NCBI GenBank assembly: GCA_039927815.1
Contig: JBDSUJ010000034.1
Coordinates: 8,520 to 72,519 of the forward strand
Direction: 5' to 3'
DNA length: 64,000 nucleotides
From: Croceibacterium_A sp039927815
GTDB lineage: Bacteria > Pseudomonadota > Alphaproteobacteria > Sphingomonadales > Sphingomonadaceae
Part shown: positions 8,974 to 18,408 of the stretch, piece after piece
Layout of the letters: each line of letters starts with the position of its first letter
Numbering within the stretch: the first letter of the stretch is position 1
Made by a program: the position numbers and the translations under genes
The notes under the pieces: generated by a model
What the model was told of the DNA's origin: nothing
Databases searched by the model: none
Seen by the model: the letters and a program-made list of their open reading frames with translations, nothing else

Positions 8974-9035
8974 TCGATACGGAGGGTGATCTGCACGGTC
9001 CACCCCCCGGCGAAAGCATGGCAGAGTGCGACGAG

Positions 9036-9530
9036 CTACGACAGCCCGCTCGCAGGCTCATCATCGACAGGCGGCGAGCGTTGGGCATCAACGCGCGTGG
9101 CGATGGTGGTGAGGGTCGTATCAAAGACCAGCTTCTGCTTCGGGGTCAGGTCCTGCAGGATCGCTTCGAAATAGCGGGTCCTCATCGCGGTGATCTTTTC
9201 GAAAACCTCGCGCCCGGCCGGGGTTTCCGTGATAATCTTGAATTTGCGGTTCCTGGAGCTTGATTCCCGCACCACCAGGCCATTGCGGATCAAAGAAGCA
9301 ACCGCGCGGCTGACCAGGCCCGGGTCGATCTCGAATGACGACGATACGTCGACGGCAGTCGCGGGCCCAAACGAACAAGTCACCGCGATCACGCGCCATT
9401 CTGACACCGACACGTTGAACCGGGCTTGCATTTCGCGGGCCAGTTCGCGCTCCACCATGCGGGTCAACAGGTGCATCCGCAAAGGGATGAAATACTCGCC
9501 AGTCTGGCTCCAGGTGCGAGGCAAGGACAT
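9036..9530 (-). CDS. MarR-family transcriptional regulator (MarR-1)
   Basis: 164 residues with a winged helix-turn-helix: VSEWRVIAVTCSFGPATAVD, FEIDPGLVSRAVASLIRNGL, VVRESSSRNRKFKIITETPAG. It is clearly paralogous to the regulator at 57686: both begin M(S/T)LPR(T/S)W then GEYFIPLR and continue QLLTRM(V/I)ERE-like with the same spacing. It is convergent with TBDR-1 (62-base gap). MarR proteins are usually repressors relieved by small aromatic ligands. A target in the 6190-6372 divergent promoter is likely, as that region carries the operator-like repeat also found near the second MarR. Confidence 0.88.
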   Translation of the reverse strand: MSLPRTWSQTGEYFIPLRMHLLTRMVERELAREMQARFNVSVSEWRVIAVTCSFGPATAVDVSSSFEIDPGLVSRAVASLIRNGLVVRESSSRNRKFKIITETPAGREVFEKITAMRTRYFEAILQDLTPKQKLVFDTTLTTIATRVDAQRSPPVDDEPASGLS

Positions 9531-9661
9531 CGGACAACGAGTTGCCTTGGCGGAGTGGAAATAGCAATTGGCAAACCGGACCAGCTCGCAACTACCGACG
9601 ACGCGGCGCTTTCCGCCAGTGTGCTGCGCTGTAGGCGCGAGCTTATGGACTTAGCTTCGCC

Positions 9662-10192
9662 TTACACTGCTTTGTAGAAGCGTATTTTGACTGCGGGTTC
9701 GCCCTTGGGTCCCTTGGCGCCTTCAAGCGTTCCGACGAACGCGGTCTGCCCGAGCCATTGGTATTTGCCCAAGGGAGCCTCGAAGCGCGGTGAAGTGCGC
9801 GCCGGTTTTGGAGCTTCCCCGGGCTTCGGCATGCACAGCGCGCCGTCGTTCACGACGTTGATGATCACACCGTCGTCGGTCTTTAGCATGTAGTCGGCGT
9901 GAACGTCGACGCAGCCGTCGGCGCGGACCAGTTGCCAGTCCCAACCGCCGGGAATGATCGTGCCCCTGATTCCCGGGCCTTCAAAAGTCCCGCTGGTGAT
10001 GGGGATCAGGTTGCGGCTTCCGTAGGGCGTCTTGCCCGGCACGATCGCGGAGGAGAGCGTGACCAGTTCTTCAAACGCGAACTCGAGGCGGGGTGAATTT
10101 GGCGCAGGATTATCCGCCGCGGCCAGGGGGCCGCACACAAGTCCCGCAGCCAAGCCTAGTCCCAGCCGGCGCACCCGATCGATCGATCTCAT
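9662..10192 (-). CDS. Secreted DUF3237 protein
   Basis: 176 residues from the ATG at 10192, chosen because GAGGGG lies 9 bases before it; in-frame ATGs at 10201 and 10225 are poorly spaced. Signal peptide about 1-25 (GLGLAAGLVCGPLAAA). The DUF3237 pattern is visible: RLEFAFEELVTLSS, GTFEGPGIRGTIIPGGWDWQ, LVRADGCVDVHADYMLKTDD, GVIINVVNDG. DUF3237 proteins are small beta-barrels of unclear role, common in catabolic loci of sphingomonads. It lies 52 bases downstream of the GntR gene on the same strand. Confidence 0.82.
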   Translation of the reverse strand: MRSIDRVRRLGLGLAAGLVCGPLAAADNPAPNSPRLEFAFEELVTLSSAIVPGKTPYGSRNLIPITSGTFEGPGIRGTIIPGGWDWQLVRADGCVDVHADYMLKTDDGVIINVVNDGALCMPKPGEAPKPARTSPRFEAPLGKYQWLGQTAFVGTLEGAKGPKGEPAVKIRFYKAV

Positions 10193-10244
10193 CAGCTTCA
10201 TCCCCTCTTCTGACTGCCTTAGCATGACGCCGCGCCAATGGCCG

Positions 10245-10910
10245 TCAATCCTCTCCGAAGTGCACCGACTCGTCCAGTCGAGAGAGGAAATCCAGCCCGT
10301 TGATCACGTGGGCTCGCATCGCACTCTCCGCCGCCTTTGCATCGCCCGCCATCACGGCATCGACGATGACGCGGTGGTCCTGAACCGCGGCGCGCAGGCG
10401 CTCCCCGCGGTAGAATGTCTCGAACACCAGATGATGGATCGGGGTATTCAGCCGCTGGACAATGCTCTTGATCACATGGTCGCCCGCCCCGTCCATGATC
10501 AGGTTGTGCCATTGCGCGTTCAGACGTGAGAACTGTTCCGGCGCGGGCCCCGCCACACACGCTTCCATCTGTTCGGCGATGGCGTTCAGTTCGGCCTTTT
10601 GCGCTGCGCTTGCTCGCGCGGTAAAATCGGCGGCACAGATGCCCTCCATCGCCCCCCGAGCATGATAGAGCTGGCGCACTTCCTCCATCGTCGCATTTCG
10701 GACCGACGCCCCCCGGAATTCCTCGACATCAACTAGACCTTCCGCGTCCAGGCGCTGGAGCGCCTCGCGCACCTTGAAACGGCTGCCCCCGGTCTGACGA
10801 ATTATGTCGATTTCGACCAGACGCTGGCCCGGAACGAGCCTCCTGCGGCGGATCTGGCCACGGACCCAATCAGCAATCTCGACCGACGATGGCCCCTTTT
10901 TTTCTAACAT
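10245..10910 (-). CDS. GntR-family regulator with FCD ligand domain
   Basis: 221 residues. The N-terminal winged helix spans about 1-75 (IADWVRGQIRRRRLVPGQRL, GGSRFKVREALQRLDAEGLV). The helical FCD domain (about 85-210) binds small acids, with EEVRQLYHARGAMEGICA, NAQWHNLIMDGAGDHVI and DHRVIVDAVMAGDAKAAESA, MRAHV. It is divergent from the hydrolase/TBDR/TRAP operon. A GntR-type inverted repeat, ATTGTCAACAAT, stands in the 128-base gap, so it probably controls that operon and itself. Confidence 0.9.
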   Translation of the reverse strand: MLEKKGPSSVEIADWVRGQIRRRRLVPGQRLVEIDIIRQTGGSRFKVREALQRLDAEGLVDVEEFRGASVRNATMEEVRQLYHARGAMEGICAADFTARASAAQKAELNAIAEQMEACVAGPAPEQFSRLNAQWHNLIMDGAGDHVIKSIVQRLNTPIHHLVFETFYRGERLRAAVQDHRVIVDAVMAGDAKAAESAMRAHVINGLDFLSRLDESVHFGED

Positions 10911-10957
10911 TTGCAGTCTCGTTGACTTGAAAGGGCAGTCTCCTGGTAATCAGCGAT

Positions 10958-10969
10958 ATTGTCAACAAT
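10958..10969. promoter_or_regulatory. Candidate GntR/FCD operator
   Basis: ATTGT-CA-ACAAT is an inverted repeat with perfect 5-base arms and fits the TnGTnnACnA pattern known for FCD-type GntR regulators. It lies between the divergent GntR gene (start 10910) and the hydrolase gene (start 11039). A TTGACT at 10922 followed by TAATCA near 10947 could be part of the plus-strand promoter, which would put the operator just after the -10 region. Confidence 0.5.
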
Positions 10970-11038
10970 TTCGTCATCGTGATTTTCGTTGCACTGTCGC
11001 CGCGCGTGGCCTTGATGGCAGTTGGAGGAGAGAGGTTC

Positions 11039-12742
11039 ATGGCGACTAGGCGCGTGAGCGCGATGGCGCTGGCGTTATTGTGCAGCGGTCCGCTCGCCGC
11101 GCAGCCGTACCCTGATGTGCTCGTCCAATCGCGTTACGTCAAAGTGCGTGACGGCACCCGCCTCGCCATCAGCATTTACCGGCCCGCAACCGGCCCGTCG
11201 GCCACGCAGGCGCGCCTGCCCGTGGTGTTCGCCTTCACACCCTATCGCGCGCGTTATCGCGCCCCTGACGGAAAGATCACCGAGGCCGCCTTAGGCGACA
11301 ACCTGGGTATGCGCTCGCTGTTGCGCGCCGGATATGTCGTGGCCGTTGCCGATGTCCGCGGCAAGGGGGCCTCGTTCGGGCATCGCCGGGGTTTCCAGGA
11401 CCGGACCGAGGCGCAGGACGGCTACGATCTCGTCGAATGGCTGGCGCACCAGCCCTTTGCCGATGGCAAGGTGGGGATGGTCGGTTGCTCGTACTTGGGA
11501 GGGTCCGCCTTCCAGGTTGCGACAACTGCACCCCCGTCGTTGAAGGCCGCGTTCATCGGCGCGAGCGACCTCGACAAATACGCCTTTGTCCGAAACGGCG
11601 GGATCACCGCACAATTCAACACGCGGCCCGATGAAGAGCCGGCCGTCGACCTCGCCACCGTTCCGATGGACGAGGACAAGGATGGCGCGATGCTGCGCGC
11701 TGCCGTCGCAGAGCACGCGGCGAACACGCCGATGGGTCCACTGTGGTACGGGATGCCCTACCGGGACAGCCAGTCCGCCTTTACCAAGACCGCGTTCTGG
11801 GAAGAAGTCGGGCCTTACACATATCTCGACAAGGTAAAGCGGGCGGGGATTGCCACTTACTTCTGGGGCAACTGGCAGGACGAGCCCACCAGCCAGATCA
11901 TCCTCTCGGCCGCCAACCTGGGAAGTCGTATGCTCGCCGGGCCGGGCGGCCATTGCGTGCCACCTCCGGGTTTTGACTTGCCGGGAGAGATCGTCGGCTT
12001 TTTCGATCATTATCTGAAGGGCCTGAACCACGACTATGGTCGCCTGCCGCGTGCGACTTACTGGGTCGAGGGGCTGGGCGGAACCGGCCGCTTCGTGATC
12101 AGCAACGAACTGCCGGGCGTCGAGTCCCGCCCGGTTCCATGGTATCTCGCCGCCGCCACGGGTGCGCCCGGGTTGGACAGTTCGACAGCGCCGCTGGAGA
12201 CTACCGCTTCCTTCAAGGTCGATTACGATCTTCCGCCGGCGGACTATTTCGCATTCTGGCCTGGGCCCATGGGTGCAAAAGGGCTGAGCTTCACCAGCGC
12301 GCCCGTTTCTCAACCGATCAAGCTCATCGGGTATCCGGTGGCCCAATTGACGGTGGCGTCCGACAATCCCCAGGCCGACGTCTTCGTTTACCTCGATCGC
12401 ATCAAGGTGGACGGCAAGGCGGATGTTGCTGCGTTTGGTCGCCTCAAGCTATCGCACCACAAGCTAGCGCAGGCCCCTTACAACACCCTCGGGTTGCCGT
12501 GGCACTCTGGGCTTCAGGCGGATGTCGCTCCGCCGGCCCCGGGGGAAGCGGTGCCGCTGTCGATTGCGCTGACGCCTGTTTCGCTGGTCGTCGCGCCGGG
12601 CGAGCGGTTGCGCTTCGTGGTCACGGGCGCCGACCCGCGCCAGCGCAATTTGAAGGCCATTCGGCTCAATCCCGCCCCGCAGATCACCGTGCGCGTGGGC
12701 GGCCCAGCCGGTTCTCGCATCGATCTGCCGTTGGCTCCGTGA
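11039..12742 (+). CDS. Secreted CocE/NonD-type alpha/beta hydrolase (X-Pro dipeptidyl-peptidase S15 family)
   Basis: 567 residues. The ATG at 11039 has GGAGGAGAG just upstream and opens a signal peptide (MATRRVSAMALALLCSGPLA). The S15 catalytic fold (about 33-340) shows VRDGTRLAISIYRP, VAVADVRGKGASFG and the nucleophile elbow GCSYLGG with Ser151. A galactose-binding-like C-terminal domain (about 345-567) has FTSAPVSQPIKLIGYPVAQL and ends in INLP-like SRIDLPLAP. Members hydrolyse esters or amides (cocaine esterase, glutaryl-7-ACA acylase). It is the first gene of the long operon and may release an acid from an ester or amide in the periplasm. Confidence 0.9.
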   Translation: MATRRVSAMALALLCSGPLAAQPYPDVLVQSRYVKVRDGTRLAISIYRPATGPSATQARLPVVFAFTPYRARYRAPDGKITEAALGDNLGMRSLLRAGYVVAVADVRGKGASFGHRRGFQDRTEAQDGYDLVEWLAHQPFADGKVGMVGCSYLGGSAFQVATTAPPSLKAAFIGASDLDKYAFVRNGGITAQFNTRPDEEPAVDLATVPMDEDKDGAMLRAAVAEHAANTPMGPLWYGMPYRDSQSAFTKTAFWEEVGPYTYLDKVKRAGIATYFWGNWQDEPTSQIILSAANLGSRMLAGPGGHCVPPPGFDLPGEIVGFFDHYLKGLNHDYGRLPRATYWVEGLGGTGRFVISNELPGVESRPVPWYLAAATGAPGLDSSTAPLETTASFKVDYDLPPADYFAFWPGPMGAKGLSFTSAPVSQPIKLIGYPVAQLTVASDNPQADVFVYLDRIKVDGKADVAAFGRLKLSHHKLAQAPYNTLGLPWHSGLQADVAPPAPGEAVPLSIALTPVSLVVAPGERLRFVVTGADPRQRNLKAIRLNPAPQITVRVGGPAGSRIDLPLAP

Positions 12743-12793
12743 ACAATAATGACACCGGCGCAAGACGCCGACGCGACTTGAGGGAGAATTGCC

Positions 12794-15514
12794 ATGATTA
12801 TTGACAAGCAGGGGCTCCGCCCCGCGATCTTGATGCTGGGCGTTTCGCTGGGCACGCTGGCGATGGCCAGTCCCGTTTCCGCGCAAGACCGTCCGGTGCC
12901 CAGCGCGACAGTTCCGGCCGACCCTGAGGGCGCCGGTCCAACTCCTGTTACCGATACGCCTCCCGAAACGATCGTGGTGACAGGAAGCCGGTTGCGCGGC
13001 GTAGCGCCAGTTGGGTCCAGCGTCATCGCGCTGGGCCGCGCGGAGATCGAAAGCTCAGGCGCGGTGACCATCGACCGGATAATCAAGGAAATCCCGCAGA
13101 ACTTCGACCTGGGCGTGTCCGAGAACTCGCGCGGCCAGTCGGGCGGGAGCGGCAATATCACGTACGGCAACTCGGTCAACTTGCGGGGGATCGGCCCTTA
13201 CGCGACCCTGGTGATCATCGATGGCCACCGCGTGACCAGCAACAGCCGTTCGATCGACCCCTCGGTGCTGCCCTCGCTCGGTGTTGAACGGGTCGAGGTC
13301 GTCGCCGACGGCGCGTCGGCGATTTACGGGTCGGACGCCGTGGCGGGGGTCGTCAACTTGATCCCGCGTCGCACGCTCGATGGCGGCGAAATGTTTGCCC
13401 GCAGTGGCTTTTCGGACGGGGGCGACTTTAGCGAAAAGGCGGTTGGCCTGGCACTGGGCAAGCGCTTTTCGCGCGGACAAATCATGATCGCGGGCGAGCA
13501 TGTGGAACGTTCCAACCTCTCGGGCGACGACCGCAATTTCTTCGTCAGCAATCAACTCCCGTTCGGCGGCACTGACGGGCGAACCACGCGCTGCAATCCC
13601 GGCAACATCCGAGTCGGTTCCACGTTCTACGCCATTCCAGCCGGCGGGGTCACCCAGGCGAACGCCGGATCTCTGGTGGCAGGCACGCGCAACTTGTGCG
13701 AGCTGCTGCGGGGCCAAGACCTGATCCCCGAACAGAGCTACAATACCGTGAATAGCACGGGCACGTTCGACATTACGGGCAGCATCAGTCTGTTCTACGA
13801 TGCGTTCTATTCCAAGCGCGATTTCTACCGCCGCGGCAGCTACATCGCGCTTAATAACGTGAACGTGCCGCAGACGAATGCATTCTTCGTGCGCCCGGCT
13901 GGATTTGCCGGCAACAGCTACGGCATCGATTACCTCGCTTTGGAACTTCCGCCCGGCAACACCGCCGGTTACGCCAAGAGCTGGCAGGTAACCCCCGGGA
14001 TCCGCGTCAAACTGCCGCACGATTTCCAATTCGAAGCGCTGGTTGGGCGCGGCAAGACCGATGACTTCTCGGGCCTCTATACCGCGGTTAATAATGGCGC
14101 GCTCACTACGGCGTTGGCCAGCAGCGACCCGGCCAAGGCGCTCGACGTCTATGGTCTCGGACGGACCAATCCGGCGATCTTGCCGGGGTTGGCTGACAAT
14201 ATCTTCCTAGCGCCGACCAACGGCGACTTGTGGACCTACGCAGCCCGGATCAACGGATCCTTGGTGGATCTGCCGGGCGGTTCGGTTAAGCTGGCGGCGG
14301 GGTTCGAGCGGCAGGACTTCAACGTGGCGCTGGGGTCCGCGCGCGGTGGACCAACCCTGCCGATCACTTACCGCAACTTCGGCCGTACCGTGGATTCTTT
14401 CTATGGCGAGTTGTACATCCCGATCTTCGGGCCGGGCAACGCGATACCGGGGTTCGAGCGGCTGGAACTGAACGCCGCGGTCCGACATGACAAGTACAGC
14501 GACGTTGGCTCGACCACCAATCCAAAGTTTGGGATCAACTGGTCGCCAATCGACGCGGTCAAGCTGCGCGCCAGTTACGGCACATCGTTCCGTGCGCCCA
14601 CTATCCCCGAAATCTACGGCAATTCGAACAACCTGTTCGTCCAACCCTATTCCAACCCCGCCGGCGGGACCATTATCGGGGTAGCCTTGTCCGGCCAGAA
14701 CCTCGACCTCACGCCGGAAACCGCAAAGACTTGGTCGGTGGGCGCGGATATCACGCCCGTGCCGCGGCTGCGCCTCGGCGCGACCTACTGGAGCGTGAAT
14801 TACGACAACCAGGTCGTCGCCAATCTGTCGAACCTCGCGATCCTAGGCAGCGAAGCGTTCTACGCGGGCACCGGCATCATCCTGCGTGGGGCGGAAGCGG
14901 CCGCGAAGGTCGCCGCGCTGAACGGTTCCGGCGTCGGCTTCAGTGGCGTGCCACCCGTGCCGGTGACCCTGTTCGTCGACGGGCGCGGGCGCAACCTGGG
15001 CACTTCGGTTACGCGCGGTATCGACGTCGTCCTCGATTGGCGGATCAACTTGACCCCGCAGGACATGATCTCACTCAATGCAGCGGGAACGTACCTCACC
15101 ACTTACCGCGTTGCCGCAACCCCGAACGCCCCGCAGATTGACCGCCTGAACACCATCTTCAATCCGCTGCGATTCAAAGCGCGGTCCAGCGTTTCGTGGG
15201 ATCACGCTCCGTTCAATGTTCGCGCCACGTGGACGCACATCAACGGGTACATCAACAACGTGCCCACGGTGCCGCAGCAGGTGGGCAGTTTCAACCCGGT
15301 CGATCTTGCGATCACTTTCAAGGTCGGAGACGAGTCGGCGAGCGGCTTTGTCGCCAAGGGCGCTTCGGTCACGCTCGAAGTTCGCAACGCCTTTGACGAG
15401 GCGCCGCCTTATGTGAACATAACCCCCAGCGGAAACGGCAGCGGGGGTTACGATGCCTCTGCAGCCGATCCGATCGGGCGCTTGTTTGCCGTGAGCGTCA
15501 GGAAATCTTTCTAG
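12794..15514 (+). CDS. TonB-dependent receptor (TBDR-2)
   Basis: 906 residues. GAGGGAGAA precedes the ATG. Signal peptide about 1-30 (ending SPVSAQ), then TIVVTGSRLRG (TonB box and plug start), NLRGIGPYATLVIIDGHRV, VERVEVVADGASAIYGSDAV and AGVVNLI. The plug is of the type seen in large sphingomonad and xanthomonad receptors. The barrel ends VSVRKSF. It sits 51 bases after the hydrolase gene and 31 bases before the CapA-like gene, so it is probably co-transcribed with the TRAP and dehydratase genes and imports their substrate or precursor. Confidence 0.93.
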   Translation: MIIDKQGLRPAILMLGVSLGTLAMASPVSAQDRPVPSATVPADPEGAGPTPVTDTPPETIVVTGSRLRGVAPVGSSVIALGRAEIESSGAVTIDRIIKEIPQNFDLGVSENSRGQSGGSGNITYGNSVNLRGIGPYATLVIIDGHRVTSNSRSIDPSVLPSLGVERVEVVADGASAIYGSDAVAGVVNLIPRRTLDGGEMFARSGFSDGGDFSEKAVGLALGKRFSRGQIMIAGEHVERSNLSGDDRNFFVSNQLPFGGTDGRTTRCNPGNIRVGSTFYAIPAGGVTQANAGSLVAGTRNLCELLRGQDLIPEQSYNTVNSTGTFDITGSISLFYDAFYSKRDFYRRGSYIALNNVNVPQTNAFFVRPAGFAGNSYGIDYLALELPPGNTAGYAKSWQVTPGIRVKLPHDFQFEALVGRGKTDDFSGLYTAVNNGALTTALASSDPAKALDVYGLGRTNPAILPGLADNIFLAPTNGDLWTYAARINGSLVDLPGGSVKLAAGFERQDFNVALGSARGGPTLPITYRNFGRTVDSFYGELYIPIFGPGNAIPGFERLELNAAVRHDKYSDVGSTTNPKFGINWSPIDAVKLRASYGTSFRAPTIPEIYGNSNNLFVQPYSNPAGGTIIGVALSGQNLDLTPETAKTWSVGADITPVPRLRLGATYWSVNYDNQVVANLSNLAILGSEAFYAGTGIILRGAEAAAKVAALNGSGVGFSGVPPVPVTLFVDGRGRNLGTSVTRGIDVVLDWRINLTPQDMISLNAAGTYLTTYRVAATPNAPQIDRLNTIFNPLRFKARSSVSWDHAPFNVRATWTHINGYINNVPTVPQQVGSFNPVDLAITFKVGDESASGFVAKGASVTLEVRNAFDEAPPYVNITPSGNGSGGYDASAADPIGRLFAVSVRKSF

Positions 15515-15545
15515 GAGCGGCGCGAAGCGCCACACGCCCAATACG

Positions 15546-16658
15546 ATGAGCGATGACTTTGTAACCCTGGTGCTGGCCGGGGACCTCATTCTGGACGAAC
15601 CGGACCCGGGCTACTGGCTCTCGGGCATCGCCCCTGCTTTGCGCGCGGCCGACCTCGCGATCGGTCATCTTGAGGTACCGCACACGGACTGCCACGACGA
15701 GGTAGGAGGCGACGTCCCATCTCCGGGGGCGCCGCCGGAGAATCTCGCTGCGCTGGCCCAGGCGGGTTTCGCAATGGTGAGCCTGGCCGGCAATCATATG
15801 GCGGATTGCGGACCGCAGGGCATCGCCGACACCATCGCAGGCCTCGGCGCTGCCGGGATCGCCCATGCGGGTGCAGGTGCTGACCTGGCCGCGTCGCGCC
15901 AAGCTGCGTTCGTTACTGTAAAAGGCCTTCGGATCGCCCTGTTGAGCTACAACTGCGTCGGGCCCGAGTTCGGCTGGGCTGGGCCAGGCAGCGCTGGGAG
16001 TGCTTATCTTCCCCTGGAAGTGGCAGGTGGAGGGCCAGTGACGCCGCGCTCGACGATCGCGGCGATTGCCCCTCAGGCGTACGACATTCTCGCTGAGGAT
16101 ATCGCTACCGCGCGAGCGCAAGCGGATATCGTGCTGGTAGCGTTGCACAAGGGGCGCGTGCACACTCCGGCGGCGCTTGAACCCTACGAAAGCCCGTTGG
16201 CCCGCGCCGCGATCGACGCCGGGGCGGACGTGGTGATCGGCCACCACGCGCACATCGCGCGCGGGATCGAATTCCATCGCGGCAAACCGATCTTCCACGG
16301 CCTTGGCAACGGTTGTGTCGTCACGCGCGCTTTATCACCGGCCCAGGATCACCCCGCGCGGCGCGAGTGGGCGGAGCAGCGCAAGGTCCTGTTCGGTTTC
16401 GAACCCGACCCGGAATATACGCTCGCGCCGTTCCATCCTGAGGCGAAGCACGCCTTCCTCGGGAGAGTTGAAGTGGCGCGGAATGGGGCAGTGCGCGCCT
16501 CGATCGTACCCGTGTGGGTAGAAGCGCCGGGCAGGCCAGTGCTGGCGAGCGGCCAGCGGGCGGAGCAAGTGCGGCGGTATATCGAGGCTATTACCGTCAG
16601 CGCCGGGCTGGATGCGGTCACCATCGGCGACGATGGCCGGGTGGCTCTCGCCGCATGA
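15546..16658 (+). CDS. CapA-family metallophosphatase-like protein
   Basis: 370 residues, no signal peptide. The CapA/PGA_cap domain spans most of the chain. It shows LAGDLIL at the N terminus, HLEVPHTDCHD, LAGNHMADCGPQGIADT, LHKGRVHTP and VIGHHAHIARGIEFHRGKPI, all family metal-site or structural motifs. CapA proteins are linked to poly-gamma-glutamate capsule synthesis, but many members stand alone in catabolic loci and their reaction is unknown. The 3' end overlaps the TRAP small subunit gene by 4 bases (ATGA). An amide or phosphoester cleavage role is possible but not supported directly. Confidence 0.82.
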   Translation: MSDDFVTLVLAGDLILDEPDPGYWLSGIAPALRAADLAIGHLEVPHTDCHDEVGGDVPSPGAPPENLAALAQAGFAMVSLAGNHMADCGPQGIADTIAGLGAAGIAHAGAGADLAASRQAAFVTVKGLRIALLSYNCVGPEFGWAGPGSAGSAYLPLEVAGGGPVTPRSTIAAIAPQAYDILAEDIATARAQADIVLVALHKGRVHTPAALEPYESPLARAAIDAGADVVIGHHAHIARGIEFHRGKPIFHGLGNGCVVTRALSPAQDHPARREWAEQRKVLFGFEPDPEYTLAPFHPEAKHAFLGRVEVARNGAVRASIVPVWVEAPGRPVLASGQRAEQVRRYIEAITVSAGLDAVTIGDDGRVALAA

Positions 16659-17104
16659 CGGCGCTGCACCGCATCGGTGTATGGATCGGAGGCGCCGCGC
16701 TGCTGGCTGCGACGGCAATCGACACCATCGCGGTGATCGGGCGCAACATCGGCCTGCCGATCATCGGCTCGATCGAACTGGTCCAGACGGCTGTGCTGGT
16801 GTCGGGCGTGTTCGGCCTGATCTTTGCCACCTGGGGCGAGGAGCACGCCCGAGTCCGCATCCTTACTGACCGCCTCCCGCGCGCGGGTGCGCTGGCGGAT
16901 ATCATCGGGCCTTTGTCGATGGCACTGTTCTTTGGCTGCCTGCTGACCGGCTCGCTGTGGCTGGCCAGCGACCTGTGGAGCGGTCACGAGCGAAGCGAAG
17001 TGCTCGGTATTCCGTGGGGCGCCCTGCGGCTCACGGCGAACCTTGGGTTGGCGGGCTGCGTGTTAGCTTCGCTCGCGGTGCTTTTCCGGCGCACCCAGCG
17101 ATGA
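16655..17104 (+). CDS. dctQ: TRAP transporter small membrane subunit (DctQ type)
   Basis: 149 residues with four membrane segments. The start at 16655 overlaps the previous stop (ATGA). DctQ features: GRNIGLPIIGSIELVQTAVL in the first half and FATWGEEHARVRILTDRLP after helix 2, matching the usual W-x-x-H-V/R-x-V/I-D pattern. It partners with the large subunit that follows with another 4-base overlap. TRAP systems move organic acids into the cytoplasm, driven by a sodium or proton gradient, using a periplasmic binding protein (here the gene at 22656). Confidence 0.88.
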   Translation: MTALHRIGVWIGGAALLAATAIDTIAVIGRNIGLPIIGSIELVQTAVLVSGVFGLIFATWGEEHARVRILTDRLPRAGALADIIGPLSMALFFGCLLTGSLWLASDLWSGHERSEVLGIPWGALRLTANLGLAGCVLASLAVLFRRTQR

Positions 17105-18408
17105 TTTACGCGACTCCCGCCACCGGTGCACTGGGCCTGCTCGTGCTCTTCGCGCTCATTTTGAGTGGGGTGCGCATCGGCGCGGCGCTCGGTCTTGTCG
17201 GGTTGGGTGGGCTGGCGGTCGTGCTCGGGCCGGAACCGGCGTTGATCAAGGCGGGCGTGGTCACCATCGACACATTGACGCGATACGAGCTTGGCACGCT
17301 GCCGCTGTTCCTGCTGATGGCGCACGTGTTCTTCGCGGTCGATGCCAGCCGCGACATGTTCGATGTCGCCGCACGGTTCCTGGGCCACCGGCGGGGCGGG
17401 CTCGCCTATGCCGCTGTGGCCGGCTGCGCGGGCTTCGGCGCCATAAACGGCTCGAGCCTCGCGACCGCGGCAACGATCGGTTCTGTCGCGCTCCCGGAAA
17501 TGCGCCGCCGCGGCTATTCGGACGCCCTGGCGACGGGCACCGTCGCCGCGGGCGGTACTCTGGGCCAGATGATCCCGCCCTCGGGCGCGCTCATCGTTTA
17601 TGGCATCATTGCCGAGACGTCGATCGGGCAACTGTTCACGGCCGCGATCATTCCGGGAATTTCTCAGGCGCTGTTTTATTTCGTGGTGATCTGGCTGCTC
17701 GTGCGGTGGAAACCGGGCGTCGCGCCGGCGTCCGAACGGGCGGGGTGGCGCGAGCGGTGGGAGTCCTTGCGCCGCGTCTGGGACATGGCGCTGCTCATCG
17801 CGGTAGTCATCGGCGGGATCGCCGTGGGTTGGATCAGCCCGTCCGAGGCCGCTGCCATCGGGGCGGCGGGTTCCCTCCTCATCGCGCTAGTCCGGCGTCG
17901 GCTCGGCTGGTCAATGCTGTTCTCGGCCTTCGAGGCGACCCTCAAGACGAGTGGGATGATTTTCCTCATCATCATCGGCGCGCTGGTGTTCTCGGTCTTC
18001 ATCGGCGTCACCGGCCTCGCCGAAGCGGCCAGCTCCGGGATCGCGGGGCTGCACCTGGGCCCGACCGGCACGCTGGTGGTTATCGCCTTGCTGCTGCTGG
18101 TTCTCGGCTCGGTTCTCGACGGGCTCGCGCTTATGTTGCTGACCACGCCGATCCTGCTGCCGATCGTCGAGTCCACCGGCATGTCGGCGCTGTGGTTCGG
18201 TATCTTCATCACCCGGGCGATGGAAATGGGCTTCGTCCATCCGCCGCTCGGCATGAACCTTTATGTGATCCAGGGGGTGGCAAAAGATGTTCCCATCGGC
18301 CGTATCTTCAAAGGCGTCCTGCCGTTCCTGGCCAGCGACTTCGTGCACTTGTTCTTGCTGATCCTGGTCCCCGGCATGGCGCTATGGCTGCCCTCGGTGC
18401 TGAGATGA
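17101..18408 (+). CDS. dctM: TRAP transporter large permease subunit (DctM type)
   Basis: 435 residues with about 12 membrane segments. DctM motifs include TLPLFLLMAHVFF, NGSSLATAATIGSVALPEM, GTVAAGGTLGQMIPPSGALI, WISPSEAAAIGAAGSLLIAL, LDGLALMLLTTPILLPIVES and MGFVHPPLGMNLYVIQGVA. It starts in a 4-base overlap with dctQ and its stop overlaps the start of the dehydratase-like gene. A longer frame extends upstream to 16957 but only as antisense-free read-through of dctQ. The length is normal for the family. Confidence 0.93.
   Translation: MIYATPATGALGLLVLFALILSGVRIGAALGLVGLGGLAVVLGPEPALIKAGVVTIDTLTRYELGTLPLFLLMAHVFFAVDASRDMFDVAARFLGHRRGGLAYAAVAGCAGFGAINGSSLATAATIGSVALPEMRRRGYSDALATGTVAAGGTLGQMIPPSGALIVYGIIAETSIGQLFTAAIIPGISQALFYFVVIWLLVRWKPGVAPASERAGWRERWESLRRVWDMALLIAVVIGGIAVGWISPSEAAAIGAAGSLLIALVRRRLGWSMLFSAFEATLKTSGMIFLIIIGALVFSVFIGVTGLAEAASSGIAGLHLGPTGTLVVIALLLLVLGSVLDGLALMLLTTPILLPIVESTGMSALWFGIFITRAMEMGFVHPPLGMNLYVIQGVAKDVPIGRIFKGVLPFLASDFVHLFLLILVPGMALWLPSVLR

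Noticed and set aside
8974..9035. GGGTG...CACCC pairing between TBDR-1 and MarR-1 as terminator
   Set aside because: Short arms, long loop and no U-tract.
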